In this document: piece by piece, positions 18,093 to 29,048 of the stretch
Numbering within the stretch: position 1 is the stretch's first letter
How the letters are laid out: the number at the start of each line of letters is the position of its first letter
From: Chromobacterium haemolyticum DSM 19808
Lineage (GTDB): Bacteria > Pseudomonadota > Gammaproteobacteria > Burkholderiales > Chromobacteriaceae
Direction: 5' to 3'
Assembly (NCBI RefSeq): GCF_000711885.1
Contig: NZ_JONK01000029.1
Location: 1-64,000, forward strand
DNA length: 64,000 nt
Made by a program: the position numbers and the translations under genes
Notes under the pieces: model-generated
What the model was told of the DNA's origin: nothing
Seen by the model: only the letters and a program-made list of their open reading frames with translations
Databases searched by the model: none

Positions 18093-19235
18093 ATGACCCA
18101 AACCTCAGTTCGGCGTTCGCGCTGGCTATGCGGCCTGGCAGCCGCCGGCTTGCTGCTGACGCCGCCGGCGATGGCCGAAACCTTCGTGCCCGACACCCTG
18201 TTGAAGTCGGTGCTGTACCACAAGACCAAGAACCATGGCCAAGCCGATCTCAGCGGCGACAAGATTGCCGGGGCGTTTCTGAAAACGCCGGGCTCGGTTT
18301 ATTCCGAACTCAACCCCCAGCCGCCCATCATCAATTCCATAGAGTGGAATAACGCGCTCAGCGATTTCAATCGCTACCACCGCGTCAATCTGACGCTGGA
18401 CGATTCGGTGAAACTGTTCGCCAGCGAGATGGGCCTGAACAAAGCCTTGCCGGGCACGGACGTGGACCTCAATCGTCGTCGCGCCGGCTACCGCCAGGAC
18501 GAGGACAGGCTGGTGCTGGCCAATGCCTTCAAGGCCGGGGTGGACGGAGACATCTTCTACAAGAGCCTGGATGTGTTCGGCTACGCTTACAGCACCATCG
18601 CCGCCAAGTTCGCGGTGGCGGCGCAGTTGCTGCGCGACGCGACGCAGAAAGTGCCGGCTGCCAAACAATTGCAGAACGGCATTCGCAAGGAGGTGCTGGA
18701 CCGCTACCTGAGCAGCGCCACCACCGGCGTGAACAGCCTGTCCGAATACGACAAGCATTACTTGATGAACTTGCTGCACAACGAGGTGCGGCGCACCCGC
18801 TTCAACTCCGCCGGTTTCAAAAGCGGTCAGTTTCAGCCAGCCGCCCAGTTCCGCGTGGCGCGGCTGGCGGCGGCCTACCAGGACCGCAAGGGCTATCTGT
18901 TCGACTTCCCCTGCGCCAAGGACGGCAAGAATCTCTACCCGGAGAGCAGCGGCAAGCTGTGCTACGCCAATATGACCGACCAGAAGCTGAGCGGCTGGTA
19001 TCGCCAGCTTTATCAGCAGCAAATGAAGCCGCATCCGCCGTCCGAGCAGGAGAGCAGCGGCTTCCAACGCCTGGCCAAACTGCTGTTGCCGATTGCCCTG
19101 CTGATGGAAGGCATGGCGGCGGCGGAGTTTTTCTCCACCTTGGAAGCGTCCGAGCTGGGGGCCGAGGCCGCCTTGACCGAAGAAGAAGTGGCGGCGACCG
19201 AGTCCGGTTACCTCAGCCGCTTCTGCCGGATTTGA
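18093..19235 (+). CDS. exported protein of unknown function, upstream partner of deaminase-like gene
   Basis: A 380-residue protein with a Sec signal peptide (RRSRWLCGLAAAGLLL to MAETFV). I do not recognise the mature domain. It is largely helical, with two cysteines about 18 residues apart (FPCAKDG, KLCYANM) that could form a disulfide. Near the C terminus is a hydrophobic helix LAKLLLPIALLMEGMAAAEF with an acidic region after it. The ATG at 18093 has GGAG at 18083-18086. The gene ends 36 bases before a second exported protein with deaminase-like motifs. The two are likely co-transcribed, and the first may be a carrier, delivery partner or inhibitor; this is inference. Confidence 0.7.
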   Translation: MTQTSVRRSRWLCGLAAAGLLLTPPAMAETFVPDTLLKSVLYHKTKNHGQADLSGDKIAGAFLKTPGSVYSELNPQPPIINSIEWNNALSDFNRYHRVNLTLDDSVKLFASEMGLNKALPGTDVDLNRRRAGYRQDEDRLVLANAFKAGVDGDIFYKSLDVFGYAYSTIAAKFAVAAQLLRDATQKVPAAKQLQNGIRKEVLDRYLSSATTGVNSLSEYDKHYLMNLLHNEVRRTRFNSAGFKSGQFQPAAQFRVARLAAAYQDRKGYLFDFPCAKDGKNLYPESSGKLCYANMTDQKLSGWYRQLYQQQMKPHPPSEQESSGFQRLAKLLLPIALLMEGMAAAEFFSTLEASELGAEAALTEEEVAATESGYLSRFCRI

Positions 19236-19271
19236 GCATGATGTTCGAACAATGCGAACAGGAATGAAGAC

Positions 19272-20069
19272 ATGACTATGCGTATATTCAAGCAAGCGCG
19301 CGCGGCGGCCTGGACGGTTCTGGCGTTGGCGCTGTCCCAGGCGGCGCTGGCCGGCGCGACGGTGGACATCAGCAAGGTGACTGACAAGAACAGCCTGGTG
19401 CCGGGCGAACTGGTCAACGCGATGGAGTACCACGTCAACGGCGTCAGCGGCGCGGCCAAGGCCAACCCGCCGTCCTCGTCCAAGTTGAAGAACCTGGCGG
19501 CCAAATGGCGCGGGGCCACGGTAGCCCGTTTCGAGTACAGCTACAACGGCGGCACTCGCGTCTATAACGCGATGTCCGGCCAGGACACGGCGGATTTGCT
19601 TTACGAGGCCAATTCTGCCGGCCATCGGGCCTATCCCGGCTTCCTGCGGCAGAGCAGCGTGGAGAAAGCGGCCACCAATGTGAACGTGCCCAATGGCAAG
19701 CTGTCCGCCACCATAGGCCAGCAGGCGACGGATGCGGAGCTCAAGGCGCTGAAAACCTTTGAGAAGGACATTCTGGATGGCGCGGTGCCGCGCGGCGGGC
19801 GCATGGTGGGTTATATCTCGCAGGCGCCGTGCGCGTCTTGCGACAATGTGATCCGCCAGCAGCTGGCCAATCAGACCGATTACGTGTCCGACATCAAGAT
19901 ATCCTATCTGCCCAAGGCGGCGGAGGAGGCGGAGGGCAGCGCGGCGCGCGAGCTGGCGCACGAGTTCAACGGCCGCCGCTTGCAGTCCTTGAAGGACAAT
20001 GTGATGTCCTTGCGCGGCAATGTGGCGGCCAGGCTGAACGTGGGCGGCGGCACCGCCGGCTGCTTGTAG
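19272..20069 (+). CDS. exported protein with toxin-deaminase-like zinc motifs
   Basis: A 265-residue protein with a Sec signal peptide (AWTVLALALSQAALAG). Residues 151-200 show the pattern of bacterial toxin-type deaminases. QATDAELKALKTF carries the candidate catalytic Glu156 in a DxE rather than HxE context. QAPCASCDNVIRQQ carries the PCxxC zinc pair Cys187/Cys190. The spacing (~30 residues) and the CASC..VI sequence resemble polymorphic-toxin deaminase domains such as the BURPS668_1122 group. That family acts on nucleic acids or nucleotides; activity here is unproven and the first zinc ligand is not a clear His. A strong terminator follows. A stand-alone, Sec-exported form is unusual. Confidence 0.65.
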   Translation: MTMRIFKQARAAAWTVLALALSQAALAGATVDISKVTDKNSLVPGELVNAMEYHVNGVSGAAKANPPSSSKLKNLAAKWRGATVARFEYSYNGGTRVYNAMSGQDTADLLYEANSAGHRAYPGFLRQSSVEKAATNVNVPNGKLSATIGQQATDAELKALKTFEKDILDGAVPRGGRMVGYISQAPCASCDNVIRQQLANQTDYVSDIKISYLPKAAEEAEGSAARELAHEFNGRRLQSLKDNVMSLRGNVAARLNVGGGTAGCL

Positions 20070-20086
20070 ACAAGATCAGGGCCCAG

Positions 20087-20125
20087 GCCCGGCTCGTTTC
20101 CCGCGGGAGACGGCCGGGCTTTTTC
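20087..20125 (+). terminator. intrinsic terminator after the deaminase-like gene
   Basis: GCCCGGC (20087-20093) pairs with GCCGGGC (20113-20119); the loop contains its own TCCCGCGGGA hairpin. A run of six T follows. Confidence 0.8.
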
Positions 20126-20139
20126 GCGTCCGCCGCCGC

Positions 20140-20865
20140 TCATTGCGGCCAGTGGTTGTAAATCGTTTGCAGTTTTCCGTTTTGCTGCAGCCGGGCCAGC
20201 GCGGCGTTGAATTGAGCGGCGCGGCTGTCGCCCTTGGCGAAGGCGACGAAGCGCGGCATTTCCACCAGCGGTTTGGACAGGACGCGCACATGCGGCAGCG
20301 CGCGCAGCTGGCGGGCGTAGTAGAGCAGTTGACCGCGATCGCCGACGATCAGGTCGATGCGGCCGGCCAGCAGCATCAGCAGCAGTTGTTCGGGGTTGCT
20401 GGCGCTGGTGTCGCGCTTGAGCGGCGCTTTATCAAAGGTGGATTCGTAGGCATAGCCGTGAACCTGTCCTATGGTCAGCGGCGCCAGGTCTGCCAGGGTG
20501 CTCCAGCTTTGCAGGCTGTTTTGTTTCAATACCATGAAGATGGTGCGGCCAGTGCGTATCGGACCGGCAAGTTCGTACTGGGCGCGCCGCTCGGCGGTGC
20601 CTGCGAACTGGAAAGCCATGTCCACATCCCCGTTGCCCAGCATTTGCTTGACGCGCTCCCAGGGGTAGAGGTGCAGTTGGTAGGGAATTCTGGCCTCGGC
20701 CATGACCGCCTGGACAATCTCCACGTCCAGCCCCTGAGGTTTGGCGCTGGCTTCGTTCTGGTAGCTGTAGGGCGCGAATTGAATGTCGCCGACAATGCGC
20801 CAAGCCTCTGGCTGGGCCGCCCAGGCCGTCCCGCAAAACAGCAGCATGCTCAACACACGCCTCAT
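20140..20865 (-). CDS. periplasmic solute-binding protein, family 3 (amino-acid type)
   Basis: A 241-residue protein with a short signal peptide (MRRVLSMLLFCGTAWAAQ). The family 3 fold is visible in FAPYSYQNEASAKPQGLDVEIVQAVMAEA, in NGDVDMAFQFAGTAERR and in GRIDLIVGDRGQLLYY. Members bind polar amino acids or sense small ligands. No permease or ATPase is nearby, so it may be an orphan binding protein. A paralogue of the same general family is at 56703-57488. It is convergent with the deaminase-like gene. Confidence 0.8.
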   Translation of the reverse strand: MRRVLSMLLFCGTAWAAQPEAWRIVGDIQFAPYSYQNEASAKPQGLDVEIVQAVMAEARIPYQLHLYPWERVKQMLGNGDVDMAFQFAGTAERRAQYELAGPIRTGRTIFMVLKQNSLQSWSTLADLAPLTIGQVHGYAYESTFDKAPLKRDTSASNPEQLLLMLLAGRIDLIVGDRGQLLYYARQLRALPHVRVLSKPLVEMPRFVAFAKGDSRAAQFNAALARLQQNGKLQTIYNHWPQ

Positions 20866-21128
20866 GGTTTCCCCCGCGTAGCGCCTTTCGTCGGTATAGC
20901 CAGAGCGGGGCGGGGCGGCAAGCCGGGCGGTTTTGGCAAGCGTCCCGTCGCGGCCATGCCGATGGCGGAGCCGGGGGACGAACTACGCATTGATCAGGCG
21001 TTCGAGCGCGCCTCGGCCTCGGTGTAGAGGGCTTTGGCCGGGTTGGCGCGTCCGCAGTCGGGGGCGTCTCTGTGCTGGTTCGTGATTCGCGTTGCATTGG
21101 CGCAACGCCATTGAAACCCGAATTGCAA
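20866..21128. other. intergenic stretch, possible gene remnant
   Basis: No intact gene beyond a 42-codon minus-strand reading frame (20983-21111) ending ALERLINA. An adjacent minus-strand frame reads NPAKALYTEAEAR over the same bases. Together they suggest a short coding segment broken by a frameshift, but this is weak. The start-proximal part presumably holds the promoter of the binding-protein gene. Confidence 0.25.
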
Positions 21129-21158
21129 AGCCCCTCCCGGCGATGACCGGGAGGGGCT
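21129..21158 (-). terminator. intrinsic terminator of the fructose operon
   Basis: A perfect 12-bp stem, AGCCCCTCCCGG (21129-21140) with CCGGGAGGGGCT (21147-21158), loop 6 bases. On the minus strand it is followed by TTGCAATT. It lies 26 bases after the fruA stop. Confidence 0.82.
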
Positions 21159-21184
21159 CTTGTTTGCTAGATAGCGGGAGAGGC

Positions 21185-22864
21185 TCAGGCCGCGGCGGCC
21201 TGGGCGGGTTTCTTCAAGGCGCGCAGCGCAACCGCGGTGACGGCGGTGCCGGCCAGCAGCGCCAGCAGGTAGAGGCCCAGATGGCTGACGGCGTTGGGAA
21301 TGGGCAGCACGAAGACGCCGCCGTGCGGCACTTTCAGCTCAACTCCGGCCAGCATGGAGATGGCGCCGGCCACGGCGGAGCCCAGCATCAGCGCCGGGAT
21401 GACTCGCAGCGGATCGCGCGCGGCGAAGGGAATGGCGCCTTCGCTGATGAAGGCCAGGCCCAGCACGCCGGCGGCCTTGCCGGCCTCGCGTTCGTCTGCG
21501 CTGAAGCGGTCGGCGAACAGCTTGGTGGCCAGCGCGATGCCCAGCGGCGGCGTCATGCCGGCGGCCATGGCCGCGGCCATCGGCGTATACACCTGGCTGG
21601 CGATCAAGCCGGTGGAAAAGGCGTAGGCGGCTTTGTTGACCGGGCCGCCCATGTCGAAGGCCATCATCGAACCGATGATGGCGCCCAGCAGCAGCGCGCT
21701 GCTGCCTTGCAGGCTTTTCAGCGCCTCGGTCAGCATGCCCAACAAGGCGGCCACCGGGCCGCCGATCACGTAGATCATCAGCAGGCCCACCAGCAGCGAA
21801 CCCAATACCGGCAGGATCAGCACTGGTTTAAGACCGTCCAGATTGCGGCCCAGCCGGATTTTTCGGTTCAGCCAGTCTGTGGCGTAGCCGGCGATGAAGC
21901 CGGCGATGATGCCGCCGAGGAAGCCCGAGCCCAGGCTGGCGGCCAGCATGCCGCCCACCATGCCGGGCGCGATGCCGGGACGGTTGGCGATGGAGTAAGC
22001 GATGTAGCCGGCGAGGATGGGCACCATCAGCGCGAAGGCGGATTTGGCGCCGATCTGGAACAGCGCCCAGGCCAGCGTGCCCTTGTGGGCGTCGTCGAAG
22101 GCGTAGATGCCGCCCAGAGCGAAGGCCAGCGCGATCATGATGCCGCCGGCGGTGACGAAGGGCAGCATGAAGGAGACGCCGGTCATCAGGTGCTTGTACG
22201 GACCGTTGCGCTCGCTGGCCGGTTTTTCCGGCGCGGCGTCGGCGGTGCCCGGCTGGTGGGGGGCGGCTTCGGCGATGGCGCGGCGCAGCAGCGCCTGGCC
22301 GTCGTTGATGGCGGCCTTGGTTCCGCTTTGGAACAGGCGTTTGCCCTTGAAGCGGCTGAGCTCCACCTGGGTGTCGGCAGCGATCAGCACCAGGTCGGCC
22401 TCGGCGATCTCGCCGGCGCTGAGCGCGCTTTGCGCGCCCACCGAACCCTGGGTTTCCACGCGGATGACGTGGCCCAGCGCCTGAGCCGCCTGGCTCAGGC
22501 CTTCCGCCGCCATGAAGGTGTGGGCGATGCCGGTGGGGCAGGAGGTGACGGCGACGATGCGCAAGGCGTCGGTTTGGGGCGCGTTCAGCGCCGCGGCTCG
22601 GCGGACGGCCTCGGCCGGATCGGCCAAGGCCTGGTCCAGGCTCAGGCGGAGCGCGGGCAGGCTGTCCAGGCGCGGATCGGCGGCGGCGCCGATCAAGAGC
22701 GCGGCCTGGGCCGCGGCGAGTTCGATTGAGGTCAGCGGCGGCGCGCCGTCCAGTTCCAGCTTAAGGGCATGTCCGTGCCGCTGGGCGGCCTGGCGCAGCG
22801 CTTCCGCGGCCAGCCGGCCCTGGGTGCTGCGCTCGCCGGCGTCGATGATGGCAATTAGGTTCAT
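21185..22864 (-). CDS. fruA: PTS fructose transporter EIIB'BC
   Basis: Inner-membrane permease that imports fructose as fructose-1-phosphate, taking phosphate from FruB. Domains: EIIB-prime (about 1-95), EIIB (about 100-200) with phospho-cysteine Cys109 in [18 protein letters not shown], and EIIC (about 225-550) with about eight to nine hydrophobic helices and [24 protein letters not shown]. The 559-residue length matches E. coli FruA. Last gene of fruB-fruK-fruA, 103 bases after fruK, followed by a strong terminator. Regulation is probably by FruR, encoded divergently. Confidence 0.95.
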   Translation of the reverse strand: MNLIAIIDAGERSTQGRLAAEALRQAAQRHGHALKLELDGAPPLTSIELAAAQAALLIGAAADPRLDSLPALRLSLDQALADPAEAVRRAAALNAPQTDALRIVAVTSCPTGIAHTFMAAEGLSQAAQALGHVIRVETQGSVGAQSALSAGEIAEADLVLIAADTQVELSRFKGKRLFQSGTKAAINDGQALLRRAIAEAAPHQPGTADAAPEKPASERNGPYKHLMTGVSFMLPFVTAGGIMIALAFALGGIYAFDDAHKGTLAWALFQIGAKSAFALMVPILAGYIAYSIANRPGIAPGMVGGMLAASLGSGFLGGIIAGFIAGYATDWLNRKIRLGRNLDGLKPVLILPVLGSLLVGLLMIYVIGGPVAALLGMLTEALKSLQGSSALLLGAIIGSMMAFDMGGPVNKAAYAFSTGLIASQVYTPMAAAMAAGMTPPLGIALATKLFADRFSADEREAGKAAGVLGLAFISEGAIPFAARDPLRVIPALMLGSAVAGAISMLAGVELKVPHGGVFVLPIPNAVSHLGLYLLALLAGTAVTAVALRALKKPAQAAAA

Positions 22865-22967
22865 GGCGTTGTTTCCCTTGTGTTATTGGTTTGGAGCCGC
22901 GAGCAAGCCTGTGATGCCGCGTCGCCTCGGCTCATCCGCCGATGCGCGGCGGATCGTAAGCGGCCTC

Positions 22968-23911
22968 TTAATCCAGGCTTTGCAGCCGGACTTGAGCCGC
23001 CAATGCGCGCACCTGTTCCGGTGGCGGCAGGTGGGGGCCGACGCGCGCCAGTTTGGCGGCGGCGAAGGCAACCGCCAGCCGGGCTTCCGCCTCAAGCTCC
23101 AGCCCATCCAGCCGCGCCGCGGCCAGGCCGGCCACCAAGGCGTCGCCGGCTCCCACGGTGCTCAGCGGCTGTTGCGCCGGCAAGGAGGCCAGCAGCGAGC
23201 GGTCGCGGCTGGCGAACAGCGCGCCGTCCGCGCCCAGCGATACCACCACTTGTTCCACGCCGCGTTGCAGTAGCCCGCGCGCGCAGGCCAGCACCGCGGC
23301 GGTGTCGGGCAGGGCGCGGCCGGCCCAGAGCTCCAGTTCGTGACGATTGGGTTTGACGCAGTGAGGCGGAGCGTCCCCATCCAGAGCCTGGCTCAGCGCT
23401 TCTCCGCTGCTGTCCAGCAGCAGCCGCGCGCCCAGAGGCCGCAGCAACCGGCACAGCCGCAGATAGCTGTTGGCGGGCAGGCCGGGCGGCAAGCTGCCGC
23501 ACAGCGCCACGATGTCGCCGGGGTTCAGCCGGGCGGCCAGCTCGGCGCCCACTTGCTCCAGCTGCGCTTCGCCGGCGGCGATGCCGGGCAGGTTGATGTC
23601 GGTGGTGTCGCCGCTGGAGAGGTCGGCCAGCTTGATGTTGACCCGGGTGTCGCCGGGCAGGCGCAGCATGTGGTCGGCGATGCGCTTGTCCAGGAACAAT
23701 TGTTCGAAGGCTTCGCTGTTGTTGCGGCCCAGCAGGCCGAAAACGCTAACCGGCGCTCCCCAGTCAGCCAGGCAACTGGCCACGTTGACGCCCTTGCCGC
23801 CGGCGTTGCCGCTGGCGCTTTGCGCCAGGTTGACCGCGCCGGGGGTCAGCCGGGCCAGGGCGATGGTTTGGTCCAGCGCCGGATTAAGGGTGACGGTGTG
23901 GACGCGGGCGC

Positions 23912-23915
<4 letters not shown>
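22968..23915 (-). CDS. fruK: 1-phosphofructokinase
   Basis: Phosphorylates fructose-1-phosphate from FruA to fructose-1,6-bisphosphate with ATP. PfkB-family signatures are present: TLNPALDQTI at the N terminus, NAGGKGVNVASCLADWG, and the C-terminal ATP/anion-hole motif STVGAGDALVAGL with the catalytic Asp. Length of 315 residues is normal. The ATG overlaps the fruB stop as ATGA, so translation is coupled. Confidence 0.95.
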
Positions 23916-26431
<2,516 letters not shown>

Positions 26432-26597
26432 GTCGGTCTCTTCTGTCGGTTCAGGTGGCTGCGGGGTGTTTGTAACCTCTTCAAGTTCCGCCGCGCGGCC
26501 GGGGGCCGGCGCGGAGTCGAACAGGCTCTGTATAGCGGATCGGCTCGCGCCCGCCAGCTGTCTTTGCGGAGGGGGTGGCCGTTCGTGTGTTGAGTGA

Positions 26598-26626
26598 ATT
26601 GAAAACGATTACATTTTTACTGTCAA
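26598..26626 (-). promoter_or_regulatory. fruB promoter with overlapping FruR-type operator
   Basis: On the minus strand, TTGACA (26626-26621), a 17-base spacer and TTCAAT (26603-26598) form a good sigma70 promoter. TTGAAAACGATTACA (26599-26613 on plus) covers the -10 and part of the spacer and resembles LacI/Cra-type FruR sites (TGAAAcGaTT). Repressor binding here would block fruBKA. The rest of 26432-26748 holds no gene. Confidence 0.75.
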
Positions 26627-26733
26627 CATGCTCGTAGCACTGGCGCTACATCTTTGTGCTGTCTCAAGCGACAGTGTTGTAAAATTACGCTTTGGGGGTA
26701 TGCTTGCGTAAACGTAATTCCGATTATGGCGAG

Positions 26734-26748
26734 AGAAAACGATTTCAT
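26734..26748 (+). promoter_or_regulatory. FruR-type operator abutting the fruR start codon
   Basis: AGAAAACGATTTCAT, near-palindromic and sharing GAAAACGATT with the site over the fruB promoter. It ends one base before the fruR ATG, pointing to autorepression. It also sits where the ribosome-binding site should be. Confidence 0.65.
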
Positions 26749-27729
26749 ATGACGGTCAGCATCAAAGATGTGGCGCAGGCGGCCGGCGTGTCGGTGGCCA
26801 CCGTGTCGCGGGCTCTGGCCAAGGGCCCGGTCAGCGCGGCGTTGAAGGCCAAGGTGGAGGCGGCTATCGCCGCCACCGGTTATCGCCCCAATCTGTCGGC
26901 GCGGCGCTTGCGCTCGCGGCACAGCGACACCATCGGCCTGATCGTGTCCGATATCCGCAATCCCTTCTTCACCGCGGTCAGCCGCGCGGTGGAGGATGTG
27001 GCCTACCAGGCCGGCATGCGGGTGATTCTGTGCAACACCGACGAAAACCCGGACAAGGAGGCGATGTACCTCAGGTTGATGCAGGAGGAGCGCGTCACCG
27101 GAGTGATCTTCGCGGCCACCCGCGCCACGGCTGAGACGCTGGACGCCGAGGCGCTGGGTTTTCCCGTGGTGTTGATCGACCGGGCCGCGCCCGGCGGCGC
27201 GGCCGATGCGGTGGTGCTGGATAACGCCGCCGCCGCCGGCCTGTTGGTCAGCCATTTGCGCGAGCAGGGCCATAGCCGCATCGGCGGGTTGTTCGGCAAT
27301 ACCAGCAGTACCGGAGCGGAACGACACGCGGGCTTCGCCGCCGCGTTGGCGGAGGCCGGGCTGGCCGCGCCGGCGCGTTTCGTCGCGCCCACGGCCGAGG
27401 CGGCGCAGCAGGCGGTGTCTGCCTGGCTGGCCGAGGCCGAGGCGCCACGGGCGCTGGTGATCAGCAACGGCCTGCTGCTGCTGGGCGCGATGCGCGCGGT
27501 GCGCGCGCTGGGCCTGGAACTGCCGCGGCAGCTGGCGCTGGCCGGTTTCGACAACGACAGTTGGACGGAGCTGGCCGGACCGGGGCTGACGGTGATAGAG
27601 CAGCCGGTGGACGAGATCGGCCGCGCGGCGATGGCGATGTTGCTGGAGCGCCTGGAGCAGCCGCAGCGCTCAACGCGCAAAGTGGTGCTGACCGGCCGGC
27701 TAGTGGTCCGGGGCTCCAGCTTGGCCTAG
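26749..27729 (+). CDS. fruR: LacI-family fructose operon repressor
   Basis: Represses the divergent fruBKA operon and probably itself; fructose-1-phosphate is the usual inducer in this family. The N-terminal helix-turn-helix reads SIKDVAQAAGVSVATVSRAL, with the hinge NLSARRLRSRHSDTIGLIV. A periplasmic-binding-like ligand domain follows, ending GFDNDSWTELAGPGLTVIEQPVDEIG. Length is 326 residues. The ATG at 26749 is chosen because the DNA-binding domain starts there. Operator-like sequences lie at its start and over the fruB promoter. Confidence 0.92.
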   Translation: MTVSIKDVAQAAGVSVATVSRALAKGPVSAALKAKVEAAIAATGYRPNLSARRLRSRHSDTIGLIVSDIRNPFFTAVSRAVEDVAYQAGMRVILCNTDENPDKEAMYLRLMQEERVTGVIFAATRATAETLDAEALGFPVVLIDRAAPGGAADAVVLDNAAAAGLLVSHLREQGHSRIGGLFGNTSSTGAERHAGFAAALAEAGLAAPARFVAPTAEAAQQAVSAWLAEAEAPRALVISNGLLLLGAMRAVRALGLELPRQLALAGFDNDSWTELAGPGLTVIEQPVDEIGRAAMAMLLERLEQPQRSTRKVVLTGRLVVRGSSLA

Positions 27730-27803
27730 CGCTGGCTTCAGCCGCTGTGGCGGAGGCGAGACAGGGGCGCGCCCGGCCCGGCCGGGGTCCGCGGGTTTGA
27801 TTT

Positions 27804-27815
27804 TTAATGTATTAA
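27804..27815. promoter_or_regulatory. AT-rich near-palindrome upstream of the first AraC-family gene
   Basis: TTAATGTATTAA stands alone in very GC-rich surroundings, 75 bases before the AraC-family start at 27891. It resembles, but is not identical to, the TTAACATGTTAA-type sites at 43644, 45842 and 52584, so it may be a promoter element or a related operator. Confidence 0.3.
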
Positions 27816-27890
27816 ATGTTGTGCCATGATTTGCCGATGCCGTTTCAGCCATCGCCGCCCAGCCGGGCGGCCGCTAGGAGGAGGCCTGTC

Positions 27891-28868
27891 ATGGATACGC
27901 GTTTCACCGGCGACATTCACCTTTCCACCCGCCAGGCGGCGGACGGCGACAAGCTGGATTTTTGGCTGAGCGAGGTGGACCGCTTACTGGTCCGGGTGGA
28001 GTGCGACCGCCGCCCGGAAGAGCGGCTGGAGGCTTCGCTGGACTGGCAGGACTTCGGCTTGCTGCGCATGGCCACGATACGCGCCAACCAGCACGCGGTG
28101 ACGCGCAGCGGGCATAGCCTGAGCCGGGACGGCCGGGACTCCATCTTTGCCTGCCTGATGCTGCAGGGCGAGGGCTTCAGCCATCAGGGCGTGGAGTGCG
28201 CCCGCCACGGCCCGGGCGACGTGGTGTTGTACGATACCGCGCGCCCTTACGGCCACGGCTTTCCGGCCGATATGGCGATGGCGGTGCTGGACATTCCGCG
28301 GCCCTTGTTCCAGGAGCAGGTGGGCGTGTGGAACGAGCGCGGTCTGGTGCGCATTGAACGCGCCGCAGGCATGGACGCCTTGGCGGCCCACCGCTTGCTG
28401 AGCGGCGGCGCGGCCGCGCGGCGGCATTTGGCCAGCCAGTTGCTGGAGTGGCTGCACTCCTTGTGGAGCGCGCGTCAGGGTTTGCCTGCTTCCCGATCCA
28501 CCTTGTGCAGTCTGTGGCGGGCAAAGGCCTATATCGAACGGCATCTGGCCGAGGACGATCTGGACTGCGAACGCATCAGCCGCGCGGTGGGGGTGTCCGC
28601 GCGCCAATTGGCCCGCATCTTCGAACAGGAAGGCGAATCGGTGACGCGCCATCTGTGGGGCCGTCGGCTGGAACGTTGCCGGGTCGACCTGGCCGATCCG
28701 GCCTTGCGCCACCTATCGGTCAGCGAACTGGCTTTCCGTTGGGGCTTCAACCACATTGCCCATTTCTGTCGAAGCTATAAACGCCGCTACGGTGAAACGC
28801 CGAGCCAGACCCGGGCCGAAGCCTTGGCCGCGCGCGTCCTTTCCAGACAACAAGACTGTCCTCATTAG
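27891..28868 (+). CDS. AraC-family transcriptional regulator
   Basis: Likely activator of the MFS-porin genes downstream. The 325-residue protein has an N-terminal cupin-like AraC-binding domain (GEGFSHQGVECARHGPGDVV, DTARPYGHGFP). The C terminus has two helix-turn-helices: DLDCERISRAVGVSARQLARIF and SVSELAFRWGFNHIAHFCRSY, ending RYGETPSQTRA. The ATG at 27891 has an excellent AGGAGGAGG ribosome-binding site. Inducer unknown; the aromatic setting suggests a phenolic compound. Confidence 0.85.
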   Translation: MDTRFTGDIHLSTRQAADGDKLDFWLSEVDRLLVRVECDRRPEERLEASLDWQDFGLLRMATIRANQHAVTRSGHSLSRDGRDSIFACLMLQGEGFSHQGVECARHGPGDVVLYDTARPYGHGFPADMAMAVLDIPRPLFQEQVGVWNERGLVRIERAAGMDALAAHRLLSGGAAARRHLASQLLEWLHSLWSARQGLPASRSTLCSLWRAKAYIERHLAEDDLDCERISRAVGVSARQLARIFEQEGESVTRHLWGRRLERCRVDLADPALRHLSVSELAFRWGFNHIAHFCRSYKRRYGETPSQTRAEALAARVLSRQQDCPH

Positions 28869-28961
28869 GCAAATTTCACGCTCTCCCCATCGTTAGAGTG
28901 GACGGGTCCGCCGCGCTTCCGGGCATGGCTGACGCCCACCTAATAAAGAGGAGACATCATC

Positions 28962-29048
28962 ATGCACACACGAATGGGCGGTTCGCCGCCGGGCGGCCGC
29001 ACGCGCGCCGCTGGCGAAAGAGAGGCCCGCCATGCGCCTCTCCTATGA
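28962..29048 (+). CDS. 28-codon leader-peptide-like ORF overlapping the MFS start
   Basis: ATG at 28962 follows a strong AAAGAGGAGA ribosome-binding site and encodes MHTRMGGSPPGGRTRAAGER then EARHAPLL. Its TGA lies inside the MFS gene, which starts at 29032 in another frame, so translation of the two could be coupled. The peptide is Gly/Arg/Pro-rich without recognisable domain. It may be a leader peptide, or only an artefact of a strong upstream ribosome site. Confidence 0.4.
   Translation: MHTRMGGSPPGGRTRAAGEREARHAPLL

Noticed and set aside
21092-22729. 545-codon plus-strand open frame opposite fruA
   Set aside because: Low-complexity Gly/Gln/Ala/His translation typical of antisense frames; fruA is unambiguous on the other strand.
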